Shown: positions 32,116 to 45,015, counted from the first letter of the stretch. The stretch is 64,000 nucleotides of DNA from Paragonimus westermani (GCA_008508345.1 QNGE01003770.1:1-64000), one strand, 5' to 3'. The notes: generated by a model not told the origin, from the sequence alone. Program-made: numbers and translations.

Positions 32116-33010
32116 TTCATGAGGTAGAAAGAGTATAAGAAAAAAACGTACTGTAGTCTCCTCCAGTAGATGCAAACTAGGAGAAATTACGACGCTATGA
32201 TTACAATTCAACTATATAGGACAGAGATCAAACGTACAACAGGTGTAAAACACTATCAGGAACAATAACACAGAACACATTATTGAATTATATTTTCTCG
32301 CTCGTACGGGATATTTACATAATAAAAAAGTTGCGTAACAAAAGAAGACAAGGCAAGTCAGTCATGTTCACTACATACGCTGGAGATGTGCAGGTTGTGC
32401 ATTAGCTAGTCCCTTCCCACATTGAAATCCAGAAAGCTGGTCTGAGATCACGATATCTGAGTGTTCAGATCGTCTTGCAGAAGGGTTGAGTTTTCAGAAG
32501 TTCTAATGCAACGCAACAGTTTGACAACACCCACGAACACCAACATAGCAGAAAGCATTGAACAAGCCAAGTAGTACTTACGGATTAAAAAATGAAGGGT
32601 ATGTTTCGAGTCGTTTGCTAATGATTCAAGGTTACACCAGTTTCACGCGTGATTCGGTAATCTACTTTATGCGTGTCTCAGTATCCAACATCGAAATATA
32701 AAATTCATCTTCGAAATGGGAAGTGAAAAGGTGCTTGTAAAAACGTGATATAATAATTTGCGGCTTGAATAAATCCACAAGAAAAATAAATCCCTCACCT
32801 CGAAAGTGGAAAGTCCTCGAAAGTCGAACGAGGAAAGTGCCCGCACAACAAAATCAATTCGCTCAATTACCGCCATTTAGGTGGGGAGCGATTCCTCATT
32901 CACTACTTGTTGCGTTACTGACGGCAGTACTTACATCAAGGTGAGACTCATCATTTCCAAGTCTATGGTTCAGTGATATTTAACCAGAGGATTGTGCTAC
33001 TAATCAGTCC
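32116..33010. other. No recognisable gene
   Basis: Lies between the LINE fragment and the BEL/Pao remnant. It would include the 3' end of the BEL element and its LTR, but no LTR pair was found. One 69-codon minus frame without motifs. Confidence 0.4.
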
Positions 33011-33011
33011 T

Positions 33012-33407
33012 TCACTTTGATAGCTTTTCCATCAACTCACTATGGTCTACGGCGTCCAACCATCGCCTTAGCTCCAAGTTGGCCCCAACAGATTTGGAAC
33101 TGCTGTCAATGTAAATGCCAACTAAGCGTGCACCGCTCGCCCAAAACGTGCACCAAAGCCTTGAGAAATGAGCCCGTGGGCATGGAATGCGATTGTTCCA
33201 CATGAACAACACAAGTCTGTCAACAGGTAACCATAAAACCTCACGTGCGAGCAAGTTTCTCTCTGTACGTACATAAAACGTACCGAAATAACCCACCCCA
33301 CAATACTTCAGTGGGTAACCGTCCGTCAACGATTTCATCGATGGGGTCAATGCAATCACTTGGTTGCGATGCTCAGAGTGAACTCTCTTATAATAATAAC
33401 ATCCCAC
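33012..33407 (-). pseudogene. BEL/Pao integrase core
   Basis: A 131-codon frame reads KYCGVGYFGTFYVRTERN, where BEL integrases have VDYFGPFYV, so the first catalytic Asp is Gly. The middle is out of frame: VVHVEQSHSMPTGSF is readable in another phase, equal to the conserved RAVHLE...T..F block. The frame returns for GIYIDSSSKSVGANLELRRW (family SDNGTNFVGA) and LDAVDHSELMEKL. At least two frameshifts are therefore present even though the frame is open throughout. Confidence 0.8.
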
Positions 33408-33648
33408 TCAGTTGATGGTTACCATTCGAGATCAAGCACATGCGATGCACCTGTGAACCCTTTTGGCTCTGGGAGTGACAGCCCAAATAGCTTGCGACAA
33501 CACTGTGACAGCGTGTTCGTTCGGTTGACAGTGCCTCCATCCTCCGATCGGATTCTACTGCCGAGATACAGGGATATAAACTGAGGCCAGTCACAAACTC
33601 CACGTCTATCCACCATACCACAGTTTAAGGTGGAGGCGCTTGGCAACG

Positions 33649-33860
33649 TCAGCGTCTGAAATCATTGTGTTTTCGCACAGACTCAAGAATTTTGGGACAA
33701 AGGGCTCTAAATTTGAGATCACAGAGCGGTTTTGCTTTGACTGACGCACTTAGAGTAGTGCGCCCCACCACCGTCATAGTTAACACAACCTGATTATCAA
33801 GCTTCGGCCCGCAATAACCTAATTCATCTGGAGTATCCTGGAAAAGATGATACATTGCAA
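33649..33860 (-). pseudogene. BEL/Pao RNase H-like fragment
   Basis: YHLFQDTPDELGYCGPKLDN stands where BEL elements have a 'HLF.DAS..GYGAV' start, followed by VVLTMTVVGRTTLSASVKAK. The match is by position and a handful of residues, and the DAS motif is not preserved. It lies between the RT entry and integrase as expected. Confidence 0.45.
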
Positions 33861-34079
33861 ACCAAAATTGGATTCCGCGATCACAAAAGGAGAGGTCCTA
33901 ACTTCAGTGTTTTCTTTCAACACGTACGATTAAGCCGACATAACTGGTCGTCGCTCTTCTGGGTTCAGAAGAAGTCTTGGACTCCGCAGGCAGAGTTTCA
34001 TCTCCTTGCCTAAGGCTTGTGTCGGTCCCATGAACGTCACATCAATATGCATATGCTTCCAGTTTTACACGAAAGTGGG

Positions 34080-34434
34080 TTTATAGATTTGGCTTGCCTC
34101 TGATGCGATAAGACGTTTATTAGCCATCTTTCGTTATTATGTAATGCACAGTCATCTTGCCTCCCCTGCAGACTTGCATCATAATAAAGATTGTCCTTGG
34201 GTATTACGCTGGCTTTAGTCCAATTCAGCGATTGTCTGTCCTCTGCAGAAGATTCCTTGTCCTCCAAAATGATTCATCAGTAAAACTGACTCGCATATAC
34301 TTCCGGTCATTTTGTTTACTGAGGTTTACGCAATGTCCATTCTGGGGCATGGTAAAACACGGGCCTACAAAACTCCAGCCGAAAGTAATCTTGCTTGCAT
34401 TGGGTTCACTGCCACTGCCTAGTCTCCGTTCCAC
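34080..34434 (-). pseudogene. BEL/Pao protease end and RT entry
   Basis: ASKITFGWSFVGPC contains the FGW..xGP signature that precedes RT in BEL/Pao elements. VSFTDESFWRTRNLLQ then matches the 'L..FW..E' helix after it. The frame is lost after LLQRTDNR, and the RT palm motifs (including YVDD) do not follow. Confidence 0.65.
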
Positions 34435-34659
34435 TGTCCATTACTCTCCATGTGTGTCGCATCTTATCGAAATCACTGTGCCCTTTTCAGATAATATTTG
34501 GCAATAAATACCCCGCTGGTGAGCTCGTTCATTTATCCCCAGATTGTTTGGCGTGGTCCGCCTGCGTCAACGACAGCTGGTTTACCCTATGAACTGAACC
34601 GGCTGTGATAGAATGTTCTTGCTTCGAGGAGTGGAGCTCAGCTGATAATTTATTGTACG

Positions 34660-34861
34660 GTGTTTCACAATTTTAGTGTACACCTCGTACACAGAGACGT
34701 ACTTGTAAGCCAGTCGTCTCCACAGAAGATTCATTGAGCAACGCGATGTCAAACCCCTTATTTAAATTGGTGCACCTTGTCACCGACGCTTCTGGACCAA
34801 CCAAAATTATGAGAGTGGATCCTAAGCATACACCGTTTAGGTTGTACGCAGCTGCGCCCAA
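34660..34861 (-). pseudogene. BEL/Pao aspartic protease
   Basis: NLNKGFDIALLNESSVETTG stands where BEL proteases have 'LDSGSDVTLI...A..LG', with the catalytic Asp replaced. LQVRLCVRGVH matches the L.I.GV strand. The preceding frame (34,973-34,758) has CTMRHPVV, possibly the last part of the Gag knuckles. Confidence 0.6.
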
Positions 34862-37306
34862 GGATGATTTTGCGTACCCATCCCTTATCAGTTGGGCCTG
34901 TTCTCACAACCAAGTATGTGATAACGTCGGCCACAACCGGGTGTCGCATGGTACACCAGTACCCCAACAACACTTTGCTATAGAAGTCTCAAGCATGTAA
35001 GGGATTCTCAAAGGGAAAGCGAAGAACATCTCATGACAAGCGTAGGGAATTCCACTCACCCAGTTACTTGGTAAACCTAACTCACCAGTATTGCATATCC
35101 TTGTCCGGATCGGAGTTTGCACTCTGAATTTTTTTAAGTTCACGAAAGGCACGACCAGCTAGTCAACTCCAAAAGCTTCACCATAACATTCTGCGAATGA
35201 TGTTCAGTTTGACTGATCATTTCGAAGATAGAATAAACGGAATCCCACATTTCAGTCTAATCAGTAACTCTGTGGTCAGGACTTCTCAATTAATTCGAAG
35301 TTACTGTCTTCATTGAACCAACTGAGCATGGATTGAATTAGTCGTGAAAGTTCGAGGATTTAGGTTATTGTAAAGCAAAATGTGTGAAGCCACCGACGTG
35401 CTGATATCCCCTGAATGATGGCGCAGTGATTCTGGGTCGGAGTTAATACGCAGAGTTCGGAATTGCTGAATACCCCTTCAATCAAATTTATTAGCCATTA
35501 CGAGGATCAATACAAACCGTAATTCGCTTAAAATGCAGTTTTGTGTCAACTTTTCATCGTGATCACCTGTTTAAACGGTGGTTTTATTCTACCATGGCTT
35601 CCTGGAGACATTTTATATGAACCACTAGTTCATAGTACGGATCTGCGTAAGTCCAATTCCTCTACAAAGCTGTTCACCGTACAGATTCGATTAGCTCGTG
35701 TGACTGGCATATTCGCTGGTGGTGAACTAGCGTGAAACTCTTGAATTCCAGAGACCAACTGGACCATGTGGATTTCCTTTAGCCGTGTCATCTTCTGGAC
35801 AAATTGTGATTGTCTGGAAGCTGCAAACAACTATCAGCTGTGAATTCCTGTTACCATCAGATTAGGATTCATCTCACAAACCACCAGCCTCCACTTCTCT
35901 GTTGTTGAGATCGCGTACAAAAATGTAAGACTAACTGTTTAAACACTATTGTATCAATTCGACGGTTTTCAAAGTTCTGACAAGTCGTGACGCTATTGAT
36001 CTGAGGGTTCCATTTGGAATCCTATAGGGTTGTTATGCTTAAAGATTCTTGCGGTTGCGTAGAACAAGTAAGGTTTGCATGTTCAGAAGAGTTAATCACA
36101 GAGTTGATTTTGCATGAATCCTGTGGTTTGTCTTACTGCGTTTACCAATTATACATCCGAAGCTTGTTTGATATGTGAATGGTTCATATTACGGCAAATC
36201 CCTAACTGAAAAAAGCTTCGGGAGTGTGTTTGTTAACAACCTTCAGAGTTCTAAATGTTTTTTGTACTTCTAAGGGAATTAGGCTGACGAAGATGCATAA
36301 CTTGTATCCATGATGTGTAAATGTTTCATTTTATCGTGTGTTCGAAATTAATTGCGGCAGTTTCATTGGTAATATAAATTTCCAATTACAATTAATTCCC
36401 AATTGCAGTAGACAGCGGGTCACCCAACCTTTGGAAGACAAGTTCGCGTTGGTTAACAAAATTCAGCTTAATCGGATATGCGATTTCTATTCAATGGTGT
36501 TCTCAAGTAATGTGAGAAAATCGCTCGGCAGAAAAAGAGCCCCTGAAACTGCATGCAGTGCGTTCTCGTTCTTGTTACATTTTGGTGTAACAGGATAGTG
36601 TTCGTCGCTTCTTGGTTTCACATGTTTTATTTATCCACGTCCAAATGCTTTGTGTAAATTTATCAGTATATGTCGTTTATCGATTTTCACGCCTGTCATT
36701 TCCACGATACAACCGGAATACGAACTATTATCTGCACGCATTTTCTGTTTTCACACACACATTACGGTCGTTTGTCATAGGAGGGGGTGCTACAAATTGT
36801 AAAGTATTCCATACTACGTATCCTGCGTAACACATTGAAGCGTGTAATAGTACATTATGTTTGTTGAGTAGATCATGATTTCTGTAGTACCTAACTTCCG
36901 TTTGAAAAAAGGTTGCTCGATTGCCTTGAGTCTGACGCGCATCACTTGCAAGCAGATATGGCTGGCCGTTTGCATACGGTAATCCACTTATACCTACTAT
37001 GAGGCCGGTGGCGCCGTGACCAACACAGCTGTTCCAAGAAAACGTAGCCGGTGTTCTGATTCCAACTGTGTCGAGGATATGCACTATTGATGAGCCTCAG
37101 TAGGAACGAAACTCGAGTGTAGCATACGGGCTGACCGGAAAACCTACGAGAACTTGAAGGCTGCGATTGTCTGTGAGATACTTTCAGTCTAGATCAACGA
37201 GAATCCTTATTATCTAAAGTAACCCAGAAATAGGCTCTTATAACAATTACTAGTAAGTAGTGTGGCAGATTTGTGATTTTAGATTAGACCCAACTGTGAA
37301 AAGTTA

Positions 37307-37425
37307 GGGCTTCGGCGGAGTTGGAACCAGCATGCCTCGACGCGGCAGGCGCTCTAACAGCTGAGCTACGAAGCCACACCGGGAGCTCGGAAATACACGC
37401 TGGAATCCACCAACGCCACTGCTGA
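37307..37425 (-). repeat. SINE-like unit with tRNA-like part, left arm (internal deletion)
   Basis: The minus strand carries the same tRNA-like segment as 47,751-47,819 (here 37,375-37,307). About 100 bases of the adjoining body, present in the right arm, are missing: 'ggaaat' joins directly to 'acacgctgg'. That shows the arms have diverged by at least one deletion since duplication. Confidence 0.75.
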
Positions 37426-38026
37426 GCATAGAAATTACATTACTAGTAAGTAACAATGCGTGTTGCACACAGAATAAAACATCTTCGGATAAGATCTTTC
37501 AAATCTAAGAGAAGAATTTCAGATAGAATAGTCCATAAATTTATCGACAATAATGAATTCTTACAGGTATACCGAGATCAGTCGATCGATAAAGTACAAG
37601 AATACCCAAAATCTCATGACCCTTGCTCAAAACAAGTACCAGTTTTGCGTGATTGAAGTCAATTGAATTGAAACAGGGAATGGATTAAAAGGAAGTTACA
37701 TAAACATCAAGTACTAATCATAAGAATGTCCTGCAAGAAAATGGAAACTTAATCCGACTAATCAAGTTAATGTGAGCACAGCAATAATGGTTGCAACTGA
37801 TTCACAACCACTATCAATACCCGTTGAGGACTTGATCAGTCAAATGACTTTACTTTCATTTCGGAATAGAATATCCAATCCTATGTATAATGAAGCTGAC
37901 ATATTCACTTGAACCAAATCTTTTGCTTTAAAAATATTCCACATTCCTCCCAATATTTTTCTTAGCCACCGTCAGGGTGTCGACATGATGGTACACCAGC
38001 ACAAGGTGCAAGTTAAATATCACGTC

Positions 38027-39067
38027 CTAACCGTGCAGTCCCAAAGCAAAATCCTGAATATGTGGTACTGGACAGCAATCAGGAAACGCTGCGGTCGAGG
38101 GGGTGCACAACTTCTCACCTTCAGTGTTAGTGGGGTTCTGGTCAGCAGAACTTAGCGTACAGTTCACCATTTCGGCGATAAGACCTGGTGGAGGGGAGGT
38201 GACGTTGACTTCGACACGGATGTCGACAAGGAATCTGATGTCGGAACCCTTGTTTCCCGCGCAAAATAGGAGACTAGTTAGTGCTTTGCTAATCCTAGCA
38301 GCCGCCCTCAGGGGCTCGTCATGGAGTCTGATTGTAGTTGGGAACGGCAGAAGATCCAAGGCTTCTCACGCTTCACTGCTTTGTTGCCATGATTATGGCA
38401 ATATCAACACTATGCAGTACGACTTCGAGGTATTTATTTAGAACGCCGTTCGTCACACTTTTTCAGTATGTTGATTTGTTCACTTAGCAGCTCGTTTCGG
38501 ACCTACACTTGTCCAATAGCGTTCTCCATTTCTGAGTTTTCTGTGTGACGTGTCGTCTCTCCACGAGGTTTAGAAGCAACATGTATTGCCTTGGTAAAAT
38601 AACTTGTGATTTTGTCCTGCATTTTCTCTCCTCATTTCAAACTACTTCTGCAAAAGCCATCAACATTTGACATACGTTTGACAGCAGTTTATCGAACCAA
38701 AGTTGTCTTAGAATAGCACCGTCTAGCTTACAGCCATCCAGAACGCTACGCATGTATCGTCAGACTTGTCGGAATGCTTTCTTCTAGATTCACGGTGGTG
38801 AACAAATCTTGACCATTTTCATATCTGACTGTCCCCCACGTGAAATAATTAACTCTTACAGAACATCGTATAGGGTTTTTGAGGGGATGTGTTTCAAAAG
38901 ATCCCTAACTTCTGCTGGCACGTCTTTAGGTAGTGATTGATAAGCCTCGTTAAAAGCATTGCCTAGATTCGATGGAACCAGTTCTTTGAATTTCGAGGGG
39001 AATACTCCAGCAACCGCAGAGAAACGATGTCCTTGATTTTATTGCCCACATTAGCTGTATTCTCCAT
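38027..39067 (-). pseudogene. Gypsy-type gag-protease remnant, left arm
   Basis: Identical to the right-arm copy at 45,959-46,999, where motifs are described. It reads from the ATG at 39,067 leftwards to a stop at 38,027. No RT follows in either arm. Confidence 0.7.
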
Positions 39068-39867
39068 GGCGCAACGAGATAAAAAAGTTAACTAATCGAA
39101 GAGAAAAATATCTACAAAAATTAGTGCAACAACAACAATTATCGAGGTTGTTAACTGTGTAGTAGTGATTTGAAATAACCTGACTAGAGAAATCTTAGCG
39201 GTGAATATAAACGCCGAGTAGGTAGGCAAACGGTGTCGATGTAACAGCAAATACTTTAACCTGTCGATTTTCGCATCCACTACATTACCAAGACATGGCC
39301 TGTGAGGTAATCAAGCTCTGCAGAGACAAGAAGAAGAGTAGTGTGTCGTCCAAGACAATGTTAGCTTTGTCGTGAGGCAGAAAATGGGCGTACGCGTTAG
39401 GCCGGGATTATTCGGCATATTTTGCTCAACCGTAGAAAAGGTAGACTGGATCAGAGCAATTTATATTTCCAAAAAACATGCGACAGGAACGTTATCAAGA
39501 CGGCACAGCAGGCACAGTTCATAGAACTGCGCAACTGTACAAACAAGCACAAAATAAATACGTATGACGAACATTCCGTAAGTCGGCTTGCACATAAAAC
39601 AGCTCAAGCTAATACGTAGTGACTAACAGTAGTAAACACTCATTGCAAAAAGGTGCTCATCAGCACAACACCAACAGTTCAACAGTCTTGTTGGGTAGTG
39701 TGTACTTAATCGACGATGACTGGCAATTCAGTGCATATGATCTCATACACTCTAGGTAGCAGCGAACACTTGTGTACCCGTTTAAGTTTGACATGTACCC
39801 CGAGTTCTTACAACTCCAAATTCAATCGTTTCTGTCAGTAAAGCATTCTTCCTAATGTGGGCTTATG

Positions 39868-39980
39868 GTAACACCGCAAATTTTCTAGGTGCGATACCAG
39901 TAGCCGGTATATTCGAACGGAGCAGAACACATCGAATGAAGGATAACCACACGCTTGTATCAAAACATGTACAACCTGAA
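39868..39980 (-). repeat. LTR of a second copy of element A (spacer side)
   Basis: On the minus strand 'ttcaggttgtacatgttttg' begins at 39,980, and the end near 'accgcaaattttctagg' is 39,868. It aligns with the 3' LTR at 22,373-22,511, with a deletion of about 20 bases after 'gatac'. The high-identity inverted arm stops right at its distal end. Confidence 0.7.
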
Positions 39981-40008
39981 CTTCAATAATTGACGTGAAA
40001 ATATATGT

Positions 40009-40254
40009 TCAATGACATTCGTCACATTCGCCACACGTAGAATTGGACTGCGGGCTCTTGAAATCCTTTCTGGGTTTTATTTGAAGCCTTGAGGACCTTC
40101 GAATGATGCTTGTCATATTTTGGTTAGAAATCGAATCTGAAACGGACTCATTATTATCTGAAGTCACACCAGAATTTGGAACGAACCGACCTGGATCGAC
40201 AAAACGCATCTGATCTACGTGTCGATTATGTACAGATAAATTAGGTATGAGCAT
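40009..40254 (-). pseudogene. Pol C-terminal tail of a second element A copy
   Basis: An 81-codon frame reads LSVHNRHVDQMRFVDPGRFV, NSGVTSDNNESVSDS, SIIRRSSRLQIKPRKDFK and CGECDECH. It matches 22,100-22,344 residue for residue except about ten changes. Only the tail and LTR remain. The sequence to the right (40,255 on) does not continue the element. Confidence 0.85.
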
Positions 40255-42239
40255 TTACCAAGATTTACCAAGTCTTGGATTTCAACAAAAACACTTCCAA
40301 TTACTATCGCGCATTTCTAACTTCCACAAATCTTCATGCACTTAACACCAATAATGAATAGGTCAGAAGTAGTCGCAAAAAATGAACATGTATGAGTGAC
40401 TGATTGCGTATATGTGGGTGAAAGTTCACATTCATCAACAGTATGTAATGCATGTACAGTAATACGCTTAACATAAATGAAAACAACCATCAAGACAACA
40501 GAAATTTCTACCCGCTGCATGCAATCAACATAAATGAATGATTCAACACTACCCTTGTAGACAATAGGGAATTGTTCGGGAAAGTGGTTGGCAGTAAATG
40601 ATTTTCATATGATTGGCAGAATGAGCAGCGTCAGTTAAAGTTGCAGCAAGTGCAAAAGAATAGATATTTAGATCAGAAACCGCATTCTCCTAAAGAACTC
40701 AAGACCAATTTTGCTTTCGAATTACTACAGACGGCTTGAATTTGGACTACCTAGCCGCGTTCACGGCATTCAGAATTGCGGAATGGGCCGGTAAGTCAAG
40801 AATGTTTATAACCACATGATTTGCAGTTACCCCATTGTTGGACAAAGTTCGAATTAGAATGATGTGATTCAACTGCCGTATTCTTCTGACGGGTTACGTT
40901 TTCAAAATGCCGCTATTGTCGATGTGCGTGCTTCTGAGCACGGTTGGCGTTATACAACATAACTGGCTCTTCATCACCATTGCCTTCACATCCTGAAGTT
41001 GTTCACAGACCGCACTGGCAGACGGGGAAGATGCCTCCTTCAGTGGTAACAAATTCTGCTGAAGACTAGGGGCACTGATTTCCGCAATTAATCGTCCTCT
41101 TAGGTGAATCTGCAGTTGATCGCCGAAATTTCGTATTGCTGTCTGAATTTGGAGCAGAAGAGTAGATACGTGGATTTCTTGAAGTCCCTTTTGTATTATA
41201 GCGACATTTCGCTCTTTCTGCAGCTGTAAATTCGACAGGTTGAATAAACCTGAGTGGCAGATGTTTTATGGAAACATACTGAAGTGAAAATGGCGAATAC
41301 GGAAACTCCAATCGAAGCATACGCACCGTTTTCCATGACGGTAAGGAAATGCGGCGTTTTCTTCCATTCTCTTACATTTTTGCGGGCAATACACCAAATT
41401 TTAGAGCGTCCCAGATTTATCGTGAAATTGTTTGGATGTTCAGATTTTCAAACTTATAGAAATTCATCAGAACAGATATCCTCTCTGCGACGCCAGCTTT
41501 GGTATTTGGAAATGCGCAGTAGTAATTATAGTAGTAGTAAATATACATGGATTTCAAACAGCTATGCGAATCTATTTAGGTGAATACAATGGAACATATA
41601 TTGAAGTATAGTTTATAGCTTTCCATCGGTCTTCGAACCATCTGTGTACTTTGGTTCGTCTCATTCAAGATTCTTCTTCCATTTAGTGGCTCAGGTTGAC
41701 ACCGAACTAGGAACAAGGGAAACTTGGGGGTATGTGCTGTGAACCGATATAGGACAACCTAGCTCTCTCTTTGATCTCTACCGCAACAAATTCTCAGGTG
41801 AAAATTCCACAACATATGTTTGTGATGCCAGTTCAAACATTGAATTTGTTTGTGCTGAAGACGAGCTGCAGGAAGTGATTTGGTTGGCAAGGATGAGACA
41901 ATTTCGGGATTGTTATAATTAGATCGTTGTTCTTCAACTGTTCTTCTTAGCACTAAAACTAAGCTTGTTAAAGATGCTTTCTGCTGTTTGCCAGCAGACT
42001 ATTCGTCCACCTCGTTGAACAGAGTGAGACTGTTATTATCACAACGCTATTTATCACCGATATTTCCACACATGAACTGTTTACTGCTCTAACAATTTCT
42101 ATTCCTTTCACCATCAAGAAGTATGCCAAAAGGGTAGAGACTGGTAAGAAAGATAGGTGGGTATCACTAAAACCCCCAGGCATTTCACGGACAATTGTCA
42201 TCTGGAGACAGGACATGCGTTTAACTTATTGTATTGCTA
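40255..42239. other. Unrecognised spacer sequence
   Basis: Frames up to 109 codons, none with a known domain. The minus frame at 41,066-41,326 is rich in Lys/Arg/Ser without a clear motif. No tandem repeat. Confidence 0.4.
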
Positions 42240-42705
42240 GTTCCTACGTTCGTACGCCTAAGGTTTTCCCAGCTTTATGTTAACGTGAATCGGAAGTCGC
42301 AGTGAGAAGACGGTGAATCTGCAAACGTGCTTCATTTATTGATTTATACGCTGTTCACAAATGGACTTCAAGGCAACATTTAAGGGCGCTAGGTAGTTGG
42401 ACCTGAGAGTACCTTCAAAACAACCGCAGAGCAGCTTATAGGGAGGACGAGTATTGAGGGAAATTCCAGTCGACCTTCAGAATTCAAACAAGCGTCAGAC
42501 TGGTTGAGCGGCGGTCCCAACGGTAATAGCCAAAACATTGTTATCCTGGTGAATGTAGCCTACAGTAGTAGAGATTGCGCGGATTCATTATGTAGCTACC
42601 AGTAAAACTGTAATACCTATGCCGACACACTAACTTTGATGCTAGTGGTTCGTAGTAAATTTACATTCACAAGGTAATGTGAACAAGCGCGGTGGTACTG
42701 GTTTG
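42240..42705 (-). repeat. 470-bp dispersed repeat, copy 2 (partner 10,490-10,960)
   Basis: Inverted relative to the copy at 10.5 kb and aligned along its whole length; anchors listed there. It lies inside the spacer of the large inverted repeat, so it is not duplicated with the arms. Confidence 0.7.
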
Positions 42706-42999
42706 GTGTGAGGTACCGAATAACTATTTGTAGGTGTTTCGTAAAACAGCATCAGTGAGAATGAAAACGAACAAACGCGGCACACTTGTTACTTAGATCA
42801 CTTACGACAAAAAAGATGGTCAGACTCAAAGATTGTGCCCACGAGTATGCGCGGAGAGGGGACTTACTGAATTACTTCTTGACACAGTCTTATAAACACG
42901 ATTGCTATGGTGTTCCTGGTAAGCTACAGAAGTCAAATGGATGTCATGACGATGTTTGTATAACACGTGGTTGAAAACATCGAGCGCGCACAAATTCAG

Positions 43000-43230
43000 C
43001 TTGATTTGCCTGACAGAAAATGCTGTCGTGTTGTTGACGTCGTTTTAGTTTTTGTTTGAGTAAGTCATGTTCACGACTTGCTGGACGTTTGACCCATGTT
43101 TGTTTGTGTTGTTTCTACTTACTGGACTTCTGTTGAAACTCCTACTTCAGAAGAACGTTCTCCTTCAGTGCCTCAACGTTGCCCTAAAGTTGATCAATAA
43201 GTTCTCCGGGCATAAGACTAAAAACCGGTT
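43000..43230 (+). repeat. Dispersed repeat, copy 2 (partner 1,640-1,870)
   Basis: See 1,640-1,870. An 85-codon frame (43,067-43,324) overlaps; its hydrophobic start and the single CYICGET word near 43,236 are not conserved in the partner, so no gene is claimed. Confidence 0.4.
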
Positions 43231-44844
43231 TGCCTGTTACATCTGTGGTGAGACAAAGCTGGTAACTGAAAAGATTAATCAGTATGATATAACCAAACAA
43301 CTGCGGAAACGCAGAGAACAGTAGACCTATGTGGGAAAGTGGTGCGAGAATCATTCCTGTTCAAAAGTGAAATATCGCTAGTTATCAGAAAATAGAGACT
43401 GTTCAGTTGTCATAAATTCTCATTGCGCGATGGTATCCCTGCTACAAAAAGACTCACCGTAAAATGTACACCGCCCACATTTATTTTATTGTGAAACGGT
43501 TCAAATCTGCGTGATTTGGCAAAATCGTCTCCGTTATAGCGTCTAGTAAACGATCGATATATGCCTGACTTTTGTTGGGTTATGTATCCAGTTGGAATGG
43601 GCCTAACACCAATCAACTCAGTCGAATTTTAGTGGTACATGTTTGCTTAAATCGTTCGAGGTTGCTGAATACGAATTTAGGAGATAGTTTTATTAACTCT
43701 ACCTCCTCATTCAGCGTTATTTGAATCGTCGATCCTAAGTAGCCAGAAACAGGCTAACATTCCTGGCATGATTTGTTGATCGCCATGGTCAAGTGTTTAC
43801 TGATGAATCATGATGTTTGATGTTATAGTAAACAACAACCAATGTTTAATATTTTAGATGAGACAAGTGAGTCGATCAGAAGATGTGACTCTTCAACCTT
43901 AGAAATTTGCATTGTACATTGAGAAAATGAATGATTCGGCTGCATCTGAAGCGCGCAACGACAATATTAGGGGAATCTCTAACAGAATTACCTACGTGCA
44001 AGAATGTTGAAAATCTGAGAAAAAATCTGAAGATAACATCGTATCCGCTCGTTGTGAAGAGTTCAGTCATCCGAACACTCGTTAGCGGAGTAAATAGAAT
44101 CTTCACCGATAAAATGCCCAAACAACAGAGATTTCTGACATTAATGAATGGTTAGCTGCCAAACAATAATCACGGGCCTTTATTAAAAACTGACTGAGGG
44201 GAAAATCACCGAGAAGAGAAATTTCCATTGTACAGTGCAAATACCGTATCGTGAATGACCGTCTAAAAATTTGGTTCATTCTTTCTGAGTTGGTTGCCCA
44301 AATGACGTTTCGGTTAGACAATACTCTAGAAAGACTGGTGACACATCACAAGATTCCAGTCTTTAGGGGTGGCCAGACAGACCGCGTTCACAAAATCAAA
44401 CACGATGATTGCAATGTAGTTTACATGACAGAGACAAGTAGACTATTAGTAGTGTGCGTTATGGAGTGCAAGGGCTCCTGTGGTTAAATCCAGAGGACAC
44501 ATACCAACTTCAAAAGCTAGAGACTATATTTGACCATTGAACTATGTGCATTGTCAAAGTATCAGAAGGTATGTTTTAATGAGGCTGGAGCTATTTGCAA
44601 GGTTCTGCGTTCCTATGCGTTTCGATTTCGTACTTAAGCTCTCACCATTTACACTCAGAACACAAGCGTTTTCGCGGTGACAGGAAACCTTTCTCGACAG
44701 TGTGGCGTGGATTGACATATAGCAACAAACATTTGCGTTCCCACGTAAGGGGTACTGACTTCGACCAGTCCGTTTAAACTCAACGCAGGTTGACCTAAAC
44801 ATCGCACACCGCACGTGTCCTTTGTTACATTGTTAATGTGCTGT
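43231..44844. other. No recognisable gene
   Basis: Short frames of 60-86 codons on both strands without known motifs. Confidence 0.4.
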
Positions 44845-45015
44845 TGATTACAATGCTCTCGAGAAGGGTAGTCCGACGTGGTTGAATAATTGACTGTTAC
44901 AATTTGCCCGTAACGTTATGTTCTTTTCAATCCATTTATTAATAACATGTTAAACGCGACACTCAAACTGCTTGACTTTACTAACACTGAGTTTTTGCCG
45001 ATATCTTGCAGCGTT
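44845..45015 (+). repeat. Hammerhead-bearing repeat, copy c (core ruined)
   Basis: Aligned with 18,335-18,487: 'gattacaatgctctcgagaa', 'gtggttgaata', 'ctgttacaatttgcccgtaa', 'taacatgttaaacgcgacac' and 'gatatcttgc'. The core CTGAGGA reads TCGAGAA and GAAAC reads GAATA, so the ribozyme-like core is destroyed although the distal block is well kept. It lies just outside the inner border of the right arm. Confidence 0.65.

Larger units (their letters stand above)
33012..34975 (-). mobile_element. BEL/Pao retrotransposon remnant, RT core apparently missing
   Basis: On the minus strand pieces of a BEL/Pao polyprotein lie in order: protease (about 34,861-34,673), the FGW..GP segment and RT entry (34,434-34,080), RNase H-like part (33,855-33,650) and integrase (33,407-33,012). 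Only about 230 bases separate RT entry from RNase H, far too few for the RT palm, so a deletion seems to have removed it. Its 5' side ends near the outer border of the large inverted repeat at 35,078. No LTRs were found. Confidence 0.7.
35078..39866 (+). repeat. Large inverted repeat, left arm
   Basis: The reverse complement of 45,141-50,048 matches this whole stretch. All open frames read in one arm (for example 118, 112, 110, 86 and 72 codons) recur with identical translations in the other. The arm is 4,789 bases against 4,908 on the right; two indels account for the difference: about 100 bases missing here inside a SINE-like unit (near 37,400) and about 20 missing near 39,817. The outer edge falls in 'cctaactcacc'. 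The inner edge falls at 'gtgggcttat', where sequence identity drops sharply. Apart from gag-protease and the SINE-like unit, the contents are unrecognised. Confidence 0.95.

Noticed and set aside
43067..43324. Secreted or membrane protein from a hydrophobic start followed by CYICGE
   Set aside because: The first half lies on a dispersed repeat whose other copy does not keep the frame, and only one half of a zinc-binding motif is present.
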